This document shows positions 1 to 7,462 of a DNA stretch of 12,029 bases, piece by piece. Made by a program: the position numbers and the translations under genes. The notes under the pieces were generated by a model. It saw only the letters and a list, made by a program, of their open reading frames with translations, was not told the origin of the DNA and ran no database searches. Origin of the DNA: Planctomycetaceae bacterium (GTDB lineage Bacteria > Planctomycetota > Planctomycetia > Planctomycetales > Planctomycetaceae); assembly GCA_003445035.1 (NCBI GenBank), contig DLVV01000124.1:1-12029 (forward strand), written 5' to 3'. Each line of letters begins with the position of its first letter. Position 1 is the first letter of the stretch.

Positions 1-139
1 TTTTGTCTTGGTGAGTCCGCGAGGTGCGGGCAATTCCTGAGCCCAGCCAGGGCCCTCGGAAACCATCGGGAACTAACGACGAGTCCGGCATTTCGACAGA
101 GCAGGTCCCCTGAAGGCAGCCTGACCCACTTTCTGCCAT
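1..139 (-). CDS. Possible start of an unidentified protein, cut by the left edge
   Basis: A minus-strand reading frame opens with ATG at 139 and stays open to the window edge, giving 46 visible codons that begin MAESGSGCLQGTCSVEMPDS. The start is suggested by a GGAGGA Shine-Dalgarno sequence ending 6 bases before the ATG, and by an in-frame TGA immediately before the ATG that excludes any longer version. It lies about 100 bases downstream of the AsmA-like gene on the same strand, so it could be read through from that operon. I recognise no family in the visible residues. Third-position GC looks lower than in the neighbouring genes, which weakens the case. An overlapping frame from an ATG at 66 (MVSEGPGW...) is also open but has no ribosome binding site. 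It may simply be a chance frame. Confidence 0.33.
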   Translation of the reverse strand, partial: MAESGSGCLQGTCSVEMPDSSLVPDGFRGPWLGSGIARTSRTHQDK

Positions 140-184
140 TCAGCGTCCTCCGACGCGACAAGCACTGTTGAGCTGAACTGGTCG

Positions 185-212
185 CTCGAACGGGATTCGA
201 GGGTCCTTTTTT
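185..212 (+). terminator. Terminator-like hairpin with T-run, plus strand
   Basis: A perfect 6-bp stem, CTCGAA (185-190) and TTCGAG (196-201) with a 5-base loop, is followed after GGTCC by six T residues (207-212). The form resembles a short Rho-independent terminator for transcription moving rightwards, toward the 3' end of the AsmA-like gene. No plus-strand gene is visible to its left, so it might limit antisense transcription or end a transcript from outside the window. The stem is short and the T-run does not follow it directly. Confidence 0.25.
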
Positions 213-242
213 GCGCGCTGCGGTGTGCGTGCGGCGGCCGGT

Positions 243-3200
243 TCACCTGCGACGGCTGCGGTCGATCGTCCTGGCGGCAGGTGATATCGACGGGAACGCC
301 CGACGTCGGTGTCCGAAGGGGGCATTCAGTGGCGGCAGTTGTCGTCGGCCGGGGGGGTTGTCCAGGGCACTGAGGAATCCTCGCAGTGCGTCATCGAACA
401 CCGGTACGGGGCGAATTCGCGCTTGCGGGTTGTTGGCTTTTCCGTCGACGCGCACGGCCACCCACCCGGTTGTCAGTGGCGCGATAAGCGGTTGGAGGAA
501 GGGAATCGGAAGGCGGGATTGTGGCAGCATCGAATAGAAATCCAAACCGACCTGTCCGGCGAAGCTGGCTTCTCCGCGTCCACGAAGTTGCAGGGAGTTT
601 CCGACGAGATCGATGCTGTTGAACCGGAATCGGGAGTTGGCCAACTGGAAGTCACACTGGGCGTACCGGAAGGCGGTTTGCTGGGGCGGTCCGAGGCTGA
701 GCACGTCGAAGAGTTGGACGACGATGGGCAGTTCGTAGAGTTCAGCGGGGCTGATCTGCAGTTGCCCTCTTCCGGTGATCGCTGATGGCGAGTTCCCTTG
801 TCCTCTCAGATCGACCCAGCCTCTCATCACTCCCTTGAGGTTCCTGGGATCTCGCAAGTATTGCCTGGCGAACTGCTGGAGTTTCGCCTCGGAGAGGTTC
901 ATCTTGACGTGGTAGGTTGACTGCTTGTTGATGCGTGCCTGTGCGTCAAGAGTGAACAGCCCGCCGACGGCCCTCGCGGTGACGCGCTCGGCAAGTGGGA
1001 TGGCCAGGTTGGCACGTCGGCCGTTGAGTGGAGCGAAGGCCTGGCTGGAGCCTATGACCAGGTCCTGGTTGCGGTATCGGAACGGTCCGCGAATGTCGCG
1101 GAAACGATATCCCCAGAGGCTGGCCGATTCGAGGGCGAAGTGGCCGGTCATTTCGGCATGCTGCCCATACCATTTTCCCCGGCTGGTGATCCGGCCCGTG
1201 ACGTCTTCGAGTTGGACTCCAGCGGAGAGTCGGTTGTTTGGCAGCCGTGTCTCGAGATTCCATGCTGCGGTGATCGGGAATCCGGGATCACCGGCTCCAC
1301 GGAGTTCGATGAGCCCTTCGAGGTCGAAGGGGCGTTCCGGGTTGAGGCTGGCGACGGTGTCGCGTAGTCGGCCGGGCAGAGCGTCACGAAGGTCGTTGTC
1401 GGCCACCAGTCCCTCGCAGAGCAGGGGGTCAAGCCGCAACATCCAGTCTTTTCGCCGATCGATCTCGAGCACGCCCTTCGAGGTCACTCGGGTCGGTCCG
1501 TGCCGTGCGACGAACGAGGTGAGCGTGAGCCGGCGTTGATTGTCGTCGGAACGTCCGAAGCGACCAGTGGCCTGGGCGTCGGTGAGCTTGTAGGGGAATC
1601 CGGTCAGTTGCAGAGTGCCCGAGTCGACCGTGAACCGTGGGATGGAGACCCGGGTCGGTTGGGTGCCCTGCCGTCGGATCTCGACGCGTCCGTCGAGCAA
1701 ACCCCGGAGCCGGACACGATCCCACAGTTGGCGGAGTTCTTTTGAGCAGGCGGCACGAAGATCGGCATCCAGGGGCACGCGGCGGGTTTCGAGATCGAGT
1801 TCAAAGTGTCCAGGCTGTCCGGGGCGTCCATCGAATTTCCCGGATCCGGTGAGTGCAGCCGTGGCGTGTCGTCCTGCCAGTTTGTTGAAGTGCCACGAAT
1901 AGTCTTTCGGGGTGATCGTGGCCGTGAACTCTCCACCGATCTCCTCGATCAGCCAGGGGAACGCCTGGTAGCGGACCGATGCGTCGACGAGTCGGCCGTT
2001 GAGTTGGGTGGTCAGTTTCTGGTTGAGCCCGGGTGGACGAATCAGCCGGCCCCGCACGTCGGCAGCCCCTGCCAGCTTCATGGCTTCCAGTGACCGGCGG
2101 ACGTTCGGTGAGACGGCCTGGAGGAGTCGTTCGTTGATCGGCAGGCGATCGACGGAGAGGTCGATCTGGGATTGTGCGGCAGGGCCGGCGTTGAGGACCT
2201 GTCCGCGGAAGTGGATTGGACGGCCACTGGCGGTCGCGTCGATCTCGACCACCAGGTCCTTCGCCCCACCTTTCTGGGTCAGTGTCCCGGTGATGTTTTC
2301 GATCGGATACGGGAATCGGGCGTGACGGATCCGGCAGTTCTTTGGGGTGAAGACCGAGTCGGAGAACCGCCAGGGTCCGGTTCCGGATGGCCGCAGCGTC
2401 GCGGAGACGTCGGCTCGGCCCGACGGCGAGTAGACATCGAACAGCGGTTGCCACTGCTCGGGGAGGCTGCTGCGGAGGCGTCGATCGATCGCCAGATTCT
2501 TCAGCGACACATCGAGTTGTCCTGTGGGTGGATCGGCCGTCAGTTTCAGCAGGCCGTTGACGGTCACTGTTGTGTCGAGTTCCCGGCCGACCAGGGTCTT
2601 GATCTGGAGGTGACGCGGATCGAGGTAGAGCTGGCCGGAGAGGTGATCGATGACACGCGGCTGGCTGGAAGGGTAGGGGAGCTGGAGGCGTCCTCGTTTG
2701 AGAGTCAGCAGCAGCTTGTAGTCCAGGCTGTCTGCCATTTGCCGACTGGCGATGCGGAAGTCGAGATCTCCGAGTGCGTCCAGCGTGATGTCCGTGGTGT
2801 TGAATGGCAGGCGGCCAGGTGAGTCAGCGGTCTTTCCGGAGGAAAGGGCCGAGAGGAACTCTCGCAATGACGGTTCGATGGCCAGGTCGCCGAGTTGTCC
2901 GCTGATCGAAAAGCCGTTTTCGGCGACCTGCCAGTGACCGGAAAATGCCAGTTGTGGTTCGGGTGAGGACGAGTCGGGGTTCTCTATCTGTCCGGTGCCG
3001 TCGACCAGGTAGCGATCCGACCCGGCCGGGACGAGCCTGAGATTGAGGTTGTTGAGTGAGCGGACCTGGGGCGAGTCGCCGTCCAGGGCGATCTCGATCT
3101 GCCCACGATCGATGGTCCATTCGGGCAACATCGTCCGATCGTTTTGGCTGGATGTGAGGTCCTGCCAGTTCCAGCCACCTTCGATGTCGCGAACCAGTCG

Positions 3201-3557
3201 CAGGCGGGGTTCGTGCAGCGTGACCTTCTGGATCAGCAGTTGTTGACGCCGAGCCAGTGCCTCTCGGTCGATGGAGACGATGATTCGAGGAACCGAGGCC
3301 AGTGGCCGGCCGTCGTCGGTCGTCAATTCCACATCATCGAAGCGGACGCGTCGGAGCAGGTCGAAGCGGCACGACGAGAATTCGACGTTGATCCCGGGCG
3401 TGAGGCGGTCAAGATTGGCACGCACGGCCTGTTCGAGCAGCCGGTCGCTGTGGGACCAGACGTGGTGGATCCAGATGGCGGCCCCACCGCCGGTGATCAG
3501 CAGAAGTCCCGCGAGTCCCCAGAGGGTCCGCTTCCATTCGCTCCGGAGCCGTGTCAT
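243..3557 (-). CDS. Large AsmA-like envelope protein (AsmA/TamB/YhdP-like)
   Basis: This encodes 1104 residues. The N-terminus is cytoplasmic and basic, followed by one transmembrane segment at about residues 12-30 and then a very long, probably periplasmic region of alternating beta-strand character. Residues 35-135 have the typical AsmA N-terminal pattern, ending in LRLVRDIEGGWNW (119-131). Residues about 886-1066 look like the AsmA-type C-terminal region (LKGVMRGWVDL, ISPAELYELP, LIAPLTTGWVAVRVDG). Relatives in this broad family form hydrophobic grooves that carry phospholipids between membranes or affect outer-membrane assembly; that role is inferred here. The start at 3557 is chosen because its ATG overlaps the upstream TGA and is preceded by GGAGG with 8 bases of spacing. 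The open frame extends further to 3836, but only as an out-of-frame copy of the upstream gene. The last 38 residues are arginine- and proline-rich and unlike the rest. Assignment to the superfamily is firm; the exact subfamily is not. Confidence 0.82.
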   Translation of the reverse strand: MTRLRSEWKRTLWGLAGLLLITGGGAAIWIHHVWSHSDRLLEQAVRANLDRLTPGINVEFSSCRFDLLRRVRFDDVELTTDDGRPLASVPRIIVSIDREALARRQQLLIQKVTLHEPRLRLVRDIEGGWNWQDLTSSQNDRTMLPEWTIDRGQIEIALDGDSPQVRSLNNLNLRLVPAGSDRYLVDGTGQIENPDSSSPEPQLAFSGHWQVAENGFSISGQLGDLAIEPSLREFLSALSSGKTADSPGRLPFNTTDITLDALGDLDFRIASRQMADSLDYKLLLTLKRGRLQLPYPSSQPRVIDHLSGQLYLDPRHLQIKTLVGRELDTTVTVNGLLKLTADPPTGQLDVSLKNLAIDRRLRSSLPEQWQPLFDVYSPSGRADVSATLRPSGTGPWRFSDSVFTPKNCRIRHARFPYPIENITGTLTQKGGAKDLVVEIDATASGRPIHFRGQVLNAGPAAQSQIDLSVDRLPINERLLQAVSPNVRRSLEAMKLAGAADVRGRLIRPPGLNQKLTTQLNGRLVDASVRYQAFPWLIEEIGGEFTATITPKDYSWHFNKLAGRHATAALTGSGKFDGRPGQPGHFELDLETRRVPLDADLRAACSKELRQLWDRVRLRGLLDGRVEIRRQGTQPTRVSIPRFTVDSGTLQLTGFPYKLTDAQATGRFGRSDDNQRRLTLTSFVARHGPTRVTSKGVLEIDRRKDWMLRLDPLLCEGLVADNDLRDALPGRLRDTVASLNPERPFDLEGLIELRGAGDPGFPITAAWNLETRLPNNRLSAGVQLEDVTGRITSRGKWYGQHAEMTGHFALESASLWGYRFRDIRGPFRYRNQDLVIGSSQAFAPLNGRRANLAIPLAERVTARAVGGLFTLDAQARINKQSTYHVKMNLSEAKLQQFARQYLRDPRNLKGVMRGWVDLRGQGNSPSAITGRGQLQISPAELYELPIVVQLFDVLSLGPPQQTAFRYAQCDFQLANSRFRFNSIDLVGNSLQLRGRGEASFAGQVGLDFYSMLPQSRLPIPFLQPLIAPLTTGWVAVRVDGKANNPQARIRPVPVFDDALRGFLSALDNPPGRRQLPPLNAPFGHRRRAFPSISPAARTIDRSRRR

Positions 3558-4801
3558 GGCGTGGCCCTCCGGCGACACCCGGCGGCGGCAAGGATCCACA
3601 ACGAGTATTCGGCGGGGACGCGATATCGCAGCGAGCCGACGAAGATGGTGTGTAGCGCGGCGAAGTACAGCAACGGTCCGGCGGCCAGCATCCAGGTCCA
3701 TGGCTGGTGCCGATGGATCCAGGCACCCCGGATCGCCAGCAGGTACAGCAGCAGTGTCGGTACGGCCACCACCGTCACCTGCCACCAGCGGCCGAACTGG
3801 TCGGCACTGGGCCAGGGCTTGAGGAATCGCCAGCACTTGGCCAGCCCCAACCAGGCTGCCGTGCCAGGTTGCGTCCTGGCGAACTCCCAGGCGGCATGGC
3901 GGTAGTGCCGGTCAATGGCGTACTCGGTCTGGTCGGGATCGGCGAACAGTCCGTCGTCGATGATGAACCTCATGTCGCTGTGCCCGGTGGCTGTCGGTCG
4001 GAGGCCGTCGTAGAGGCTGGGGCCGGCCCAAAGGGTGGTCAGCACGGGGTGGCCGGTGACCTGTTGGTTTCGCCAGGCCCATGGCGACAGTCCGACCACG
4101 ACGACCAGCAACAGCACCGCCGCCTCGACCGTTGCACGAGCTCGCTCGGCCGATACCGCGATCCAGATCACCGCGAACAGCGGCACCACAGCCAGCCATC
4201 CGGGACGGACGTACACGGCCGCACAACCGGCCAGTCCGGTCCACAGCGCCGCTGACAGGCGAGGACGCCGATTGAGATCCGGAGCCCGGCAACACAGTGT
4301 TTCGGCTCCCAGCAGGCACGCCAACAGCATGACCGCGAACAGGGTTTCGCTGAGTACCAGGACGCTGAAACCGGCCAGTGTGGGGGAAACGGCACAGGCC
4401 GCTGCAGCGGACAGGCCGACTGACGTGCCGTGGATGCGACAACCCAGCAGGTAGACCAGGTAACAGGCCAGTGTGCCCACCACCGCCAGGACCAGCCGGG
4501 CTAACAGCAGGCTGTCACCGAACACCGCTCGAACCAGTCCCAGCAGGGCCGGAAATCCGGGCATGCGGGCAACTTTGCGGGGAATCGAAACGTCTGCCAG
4601 TGGGTCACCTGGTTGACCGAGCAACTGGTAGGGTTCACCACGAGCGATGTGCCCACCGAGTTCCCAGTACCCGGCCGCATCGCCGGCGATCAGAAAATCC
4701 TGGCCGCTGTTTTCGAGATGCTCGGTGACGACGACCGCCGCGAGTCCTCGGATCACCAGCGCTGAGCACAGGATGATAAGGAGCGATTTGCGGGCCGACA
4801 T
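3554..4801 (-). CDS. Multi-spanning GT-C glycosyltransferase (GT39/PMT-like)
   Basis: This encodes a 415-residue integral membrane protein. A first transmembrane helix lies at about 6-25 and is followed by a loop with Asp41 (AGDAAGYW), the usual site of the catalytic or metal-binding acid in GT-C enzymes. R79-P84 (RMPGFP), SETLF at 151-155, PWAWRN at 240-245 and RYRVPAE at 392-398 match the pattern of bacterial PMT_2/ArnT-like proteins. Further hydrophobic helices lie at about 98-119, 130-150, 155-170, 186-215 and 227-240, with more near the C-terminus. Such enzymes transfer a sugar from a polyprenyl-phosphate donor on the outer face of the inner membrane; donor and acceptor cannot be read from sequence. 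Its TGA overlaps the ATG of the AsmA-like gene, so the two are probably translationally coupled. A G-run ends 5 bases before the start and is the only ribosome-binding candidate. Confidence 0.85.
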   Translation of the reverse strand: MSARKSLLIILCSALVIRGLAAVVVTEHLENSGQDFLIAGDAAGYWELGGHIARGEPYQLLGQPGDPLADVSIPRKVARMPGFPALLGLVRAVFGDSLLLARLVLAVVGTLACYLVYLLGCRIHGTSVGLSAAAACAVSPTLAGFSVLVLSETLFAVMLLACLLGAETLCCRAPDLNRRPRLSAALWTGLAGCAAVYVRPGWLAVVPLFAVIWIAVSAERARATVEAAVLLLVVVVGLSPWAWRNQQVTGHPVLTTLWAGPSLYDGLRPTATGHSDMRFIIDDGLFADPDQTEYAIDRHYRHAAWEFARTQPGTAAWLGLAKCWRFLKPWPSADQFGRWWQVTVVAVPTLLLYLLAIRGAWIHRHQPWTWMLAAGPLLYFAALHTIFVGSLRYRVPAEYSLWILAAAGCRRRATP

Positions 4802-4814
4802 AGGTTCCCCCCCG

Positions 4815-4863
4815 GCCTCGGCCGATCAGTGGCGAGGGGATGGTACGGTCGGTGGGCCGAGGC
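4815..4863. repeat. 9-bp inverted repeat flanking the GT39 promoter
   Basis: GCCTCGGCC (4815-4823) is exactly repeated in inverted orientation as GGCCGAGGC (4855-4863), with 31 bases between the arms. The arms flank the proposed -10 and start point of the glycosyltransferase promoter and touch the second inverted repeat at 4862. It could be a paired binding site, but in DNA this GC-rich a 9-bp match may be fortuitous. Confidence 0.3.
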
Positions 4864-4869
4864 GGTCAA
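4840..4869 (-). promoter_or_regulatory. Candidate promoter of the GT39-AsmA operon
   Basis: Read on the minus strand, TTGACC (4869-4864) and TACCAT (4845-4840) are separated by 18 bases, matching sigma-70 -35 and -10 elements at 5/6 and 4/6 positions. Transcription would begin near 4833, leaving a leader of about 30 bases before the ATG at 4801. The -35 element falls inside the left arm of the inverted repeat at 4862-4885, so a protein bound there could block it. The call rests on sequence match only. Confidence 0.38.
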
Positions 4870-4885
4870 GATCGGTCGTGACCGC
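4862..4885. promoter_or_regulatory. Perfect inverted repeat, operator candidate
   Basis: GCGGTCA (4862-4868) and TGACCGC (4879-4885) form a perfect 7-bp inverted repeat with a 10-base spacer, about the size of a site for a dimeric helix-turn-helix regulator. It covers the proposed -35 of the glycosyltransferase promoter and lies about 30 bases upstream of the proposed hemE -10. One bound protein could therefore affect both directions. The regulator is unknown. Confidence 0.4.
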
Positions 4886-4916
4886 TGAGGAGAGAGCCAC
4901 CCGGGGGCATTGCGTG

Positions 4917-4925
4917 TGCTAGAAT
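4917..4925 (+). promoter_or_regulatory. hemE: Candidate extended -10 of hemE
   Basis: TGC followed by TAGAAT (4920-4925) forms an extended -10 element, with 5/6 matches to TATAAT plus the upstream TG. No good -35 hexamer lies at the normal distance, which is acceptable for extended -10 promoters. Transcription would start near 4932, giving a leader of about 50 bases that is rich in pyrimidines. Confidence 0.42.
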
Positions 4926-4982
4926 CGGGTCCGAGACAGTTCGAGTTTTCTCCCGTCTCTCCCCGCTTTCCAGGTCCAATTG

Positions 4983-6035
4983 ATGACGCCGCAATTGCGT
5001 GAATCCCGTTTCATGAAGGCCGTTCGCCGCGAGCCGGTCGACACGACGCCGGTCTGGCTGATGCGTCAGGCGGGCCGGTATCTGCCCGAGTACATGGAAG
5101 TCCGAAGCCAGGTCACGTTCCTGGAACTGTGCACGCGTCCGGACCTGGCGGCCGAGGTGACGCTGACAGCCCAGGCGGCACTCGGTGTCGACGCTGCCAT
5201 CCTGTTTGCCGACCTGTTGCCCATCCTTCGCCCCATGGGGCTCAACCTGGAATACCAGGCTGGCGAAGGGCCGGTGATCGACAATCCCCTGCGGACCGCC
5301 GCTGATGTCGATCGCCTGAGCGAGATCCAGGATATCCAGGAGATGGATTTCGTTTTCGAGACAGTACGTCGCGTGCGTGCGGACCTGCCGGGTGACTGTC
5401 CATTGATCGGGTTTGCCGGAGCGCCGTTCACATTGGCCAGTTATGCGATCGAGGGAGGTGGGTCGCGGAACTACGAGAACACCAAGTCGATCATGTACGG
5501 TGACACGGGGGCGTGGCAGGCTCTGATGGATCGCCTGGTCCCCACGTTGATCCGTTACCTGTCGGCCCAGGCCGAGGCCGGTTGCCAGGTCGTGCAGATT
5601 TTTGACAGTTGGGCCGGGTGCCTGTCTCCTTCGGATTACCGCCGCTACGTTCTGCCCCATTCGAAGCGATTGATCGAGGGTCTGCCCGAGGGATTGCCCG
5701 TGATTCACTTCCTGACCGGGAACCCGGCCCTGTACCCACTGCAACGCGAGGCCGGCGGCGACGTCCAGGGGTTGGACTGGCGGATCGACCTGGCCGCCGG
5801 CTGGGAGCTGGTTGGCCACGACGTGGCGGTGCAGGGCAACCTCGACCCGGTCAGCCTTTTCGCCGACGTCGAAACGCTCCGTGATCGAACCCGCCAGGTG
5901 CTCGATGCCGCGGCCGGTCGTCCGGGCCACATCTTCAATCTCGGCCACGGCCTGCTGCCGACAATGGATCCGGAGAAGGTCAAGTTGCTGGTCGAGCTGG
6001 TTCACGAGATGGGCGGCGATGGAGGGGCGGCGTGA
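4983..6035 (+). CDS. hemE: Uroporphyrinogen III decarboxylase
   Basis: This 350-residue enzyme removes four acetate carboxyl groups from uroporphyrinogen III to give coproporphyrinogen III in the cytoplasm. The family signatures are clear: [10 protein letters not shown] at 28-37, with substrate-binding Arg28 and Arg32; FADLL with the key Asp77; [19 protein letters not shown] in the middle; and GHGLLP near the end with conserved His322. Length is normal for the family (about 340-360). A TTG at 4980 directly precedes the ATG at 4983; I chose the ATG. The upstream AGGT (about 7 bases before the ATG) is a weak ribosome binding site. Its TGA overlaps the GTG of the next gene by GTGA, so the two haem genes are coupled. 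The complementary strand is also open through the whole gene, but that is a shadow. Confidence 0.97.
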   Translation: MTPQLRESRFMKAVRREPVDTTPVWLMRQAGRYLPEYMEVRSQVTFLELCTRPDLAAEVTLTAQAALGVDAAILFADLLPILRPMGLNLEYQAGEGPVIDNPLRTAADVDRLSEIQDIQEMDFVFETVRRVRADLPGDCPLIGFAGAPFTLASYAIEGGGSRNYENTKSIMYGDTGAWQALMDRLVPTLIRYLSAQAEAGCQVVQIFDSWAGCLSPSDYRRYVLPHSKRLIEGLPEGLPVIHFLTGNPALYPLQREAGGDVQGLDWRIDLAAGWELVGHDVAVQGNLDPVSLFADVETLRDRTRQVLDAAAGRPGHIFNLGHGLLPTMDPEKVKLLVELVHEMGGDGGAA

Positions 6036-7462
6036 CGGTTGGCCACGACCCGGGACGGACACGGCGGTGCCTGGTCATCGGGGGCGGGGCCAGCGGCCTG
6101 TCGGCGGCGTTGTCACTGTGCGAGGAGGAATCGGACGGACGGGTCGAGGTCGAGTTGCTCGAGGCGTCGGAGCGGCTGGGGGGAGTGATCGAGACGGTTC
6201 GGCTGGGCGACTACCTGGTCGAACGCGGCCCGGACATGTTCATCACCGACAAGCCGGCTGCCACCGAGTTGTGTCATCGGCTGGGAATCGGAGATCAACT
6301 GATCGGCACCGATCCCGCGTTCCGCGGGTCCCTGGTGGTTCGTGACGGTCGGCCAGTGCCCGTTCCCGAGAGTTTTCAATTGCTGGGGACTCCGAAAATC
6401 CGGCCCGTACTCGGATCGCCGATCTTCTCGTGGCGAGGCAAGCTTCGGATGGCGTGCGAACCGTTGGTCGGTCGACGTCGGGAAGCAACTGACGAGAGCG
6501 TGGCATCGTTCGTGCGGCGGCGGCTGGGACGCGAGGCGCTCGAGAGGCTGGTCCAGCCGTTGGTCGGTGGGATCTACACCGGCGATCCCGAACACCTGAG
6601 CCTGGCCGCGACGTTGCCGCGTTTTATCGAAATGGAACGTGACCACGGGAGCCTGTGGAAGGGGTTGCGGGCCACGGCTGCCGGACGGGCGACCGCGACG
6701 CAGGGGGCCCGGTACGGACTGTTCGCTTCACTGGCCGGTGGGCTTGGCCAACTGGTCGATTCTGTGACCGGCCGGCTGGAGGAGACGTGTCGGATCCGGC
6801 GAGGTGCCCGCGTGGTGGCCATCCGGCGGGTGAAGGAGCCTGAAGGCTTTCGGGTCGAGTTGGACACCGGCGAGTCGATCGAGGCTGGTGCGGTGGTGAT
6901 GGCGGTCCCCTGTGCCGCGGCCGCCCACCTGGCTGAACATCTCTCGAAGGATCTTTCGGACCGGTTGAGCGAGATCGCATCGGCCTCGAGTGTCGTCGTC
7001 AGCACCGGGTATCGGCTCGACCAGGTCGAGCATCCTCTCGATGCCTACGGCCTGGTGGTGCCTTATGCCGAGAGGCGTCGTGTGCTGGCCGTGTCATTTG
7101 CCAGTCGGAAGTTGGCCGGCCGTGCTCCCGAGGGACGGGTGTTGTTGAGGACATTCGTCGGTGGCGAGTTGCAGCCGGAACTGGTCGACCTGGACGACTC
7201 GGAGATCGAGCGGCTGGTGAGAGAGGAACTCGAGTCACTGCTGGGCGTGCGGGGTGATCCCGAGATGGTCGACGTGGTTCGCTACCCGGGAATGATGCCG
7301 CAGTACGTCGTTGGGCATCTCGAACGCGTTTCGGAGATCGATCGCCTGGTCGCGGAGATTCCGGGGCTGGCCCTGGCCGGCAATGCGTTTCGCGGGGTCG
7401 GGTTGCCCGACTGCATCGCCAGCGGAGTCGAGGCGGCCGCGAGCGTGCTGTCGGCGGTCTAG
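6032..7462 (+). CDS. hemG: FAD-dependent porphyrinogen oxidase, HemY type (PPO/CgoX)
   Basis: This 476-residue flavoprotein oxidises protoporphyrinogen IX to protoporphyrin IX or, in the alternative route, coproporphyrinogen III to coproporphyrin III. The N-terminus carries the Rossmann FAD-binding motif (VIGGGASGL, Gly17-Gly19-Gly22) and the [10 protein letters not shown] segment. The C-terminus has the family hallmark [16 protein letters not shown] (450-465). Internal segments such as [11 protein letters not shown] and LLRTFVGGE also fit. It belongs to the oxygen-dependent HemY-like family, often labelled hemG in genome annotations, and is unrelated to E. coli flavodoxin-like HemG. The start is GTG at 6032, supported by GGAGGGG (6021-6027) and by the GTGA overlap with hemE. 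An ATG start is not available at this point. Its TAG stop is shared in a palindrome with the opposing deacetylase gene. Sequence alone does not show which porphyrinogen it uses. Confidence 0.93.
   Translation: MTVGHDPGRTRRCLVIGGGASGLSAALSLCEEESDGRVEVELLEASERLGGVIETVRLGDYLVERGPDMFITDKPAATELCHRLGIGDQLIGTDPAFRGSLVVRDGRPVPVPESFQLLGTPKIRPVLGSPIFSWRGKLRMACEPLVGRRREATDESVASFVRRRLGREALERLVQPLVGGIYTGDPEHLSLAATLPRFIEMERDHGSLWKGLRATAAGRATATQGARYGLFASLAGGLGQLVDSVTGRLEETCRIRRGARVVAIRRVKEPEGFRVELDTGESIEAGAVVMAVPCAAAAHLAEHLSKDLSDRLSEIASASSVVVSTGYRLDQVEHPLDAYGLVVPYAERRRVLAVSFASRKLAGRAPEGRVLLRTFVGGELQPELVDLDDSEIERLVREELESLLGVRGDPEMVDVVRYPGMMPQYVVGHLERVSEIDRLVAEIPGLALAGNAFRGVGLPDCIASGVEAAASVLSAV

Noticed and set aside
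188..202. tRNA T-loop-like sequence (GGATTCGAG)
   Set aside because: No acceptor, D or anticodon stems can be built around it; the bases are better explained by the CTCGAA/TTCGAG hairpin.
2172..2822. 216-codon plus-strand frame inside the AsmA-like gene, and similar ones
   Set aside because: These are shadows of the coding frame on the other strand, with no domain, no convincing ribosome binding site and unlikely composition.
3558..3836. N-terminal extension of the AsmA-like protein by 93 residues
   Set aside because: The extra part is an alternative frame of the glycosyltransferase gene, rich in Arg and Pro. The ATG at 3557 has a GGAGG site and stands directly before the expected membrane anchor.
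4980..4982. TTG as start of hemE
   Set aside because: The adjacent ATG at 4983 is the stronger start codon and adds or removes only one residue.
4866..6062. 398-codon open frame on the minus strand opposite hemE
   Set aside because: It lies wholly antisense to a clear hemE with all its motifs. The product is a Gln/Arg/His-rich mixture without recognisable domains and with no ribosome binding site that stands out. Long antisense frames are common in GC-rich genes.
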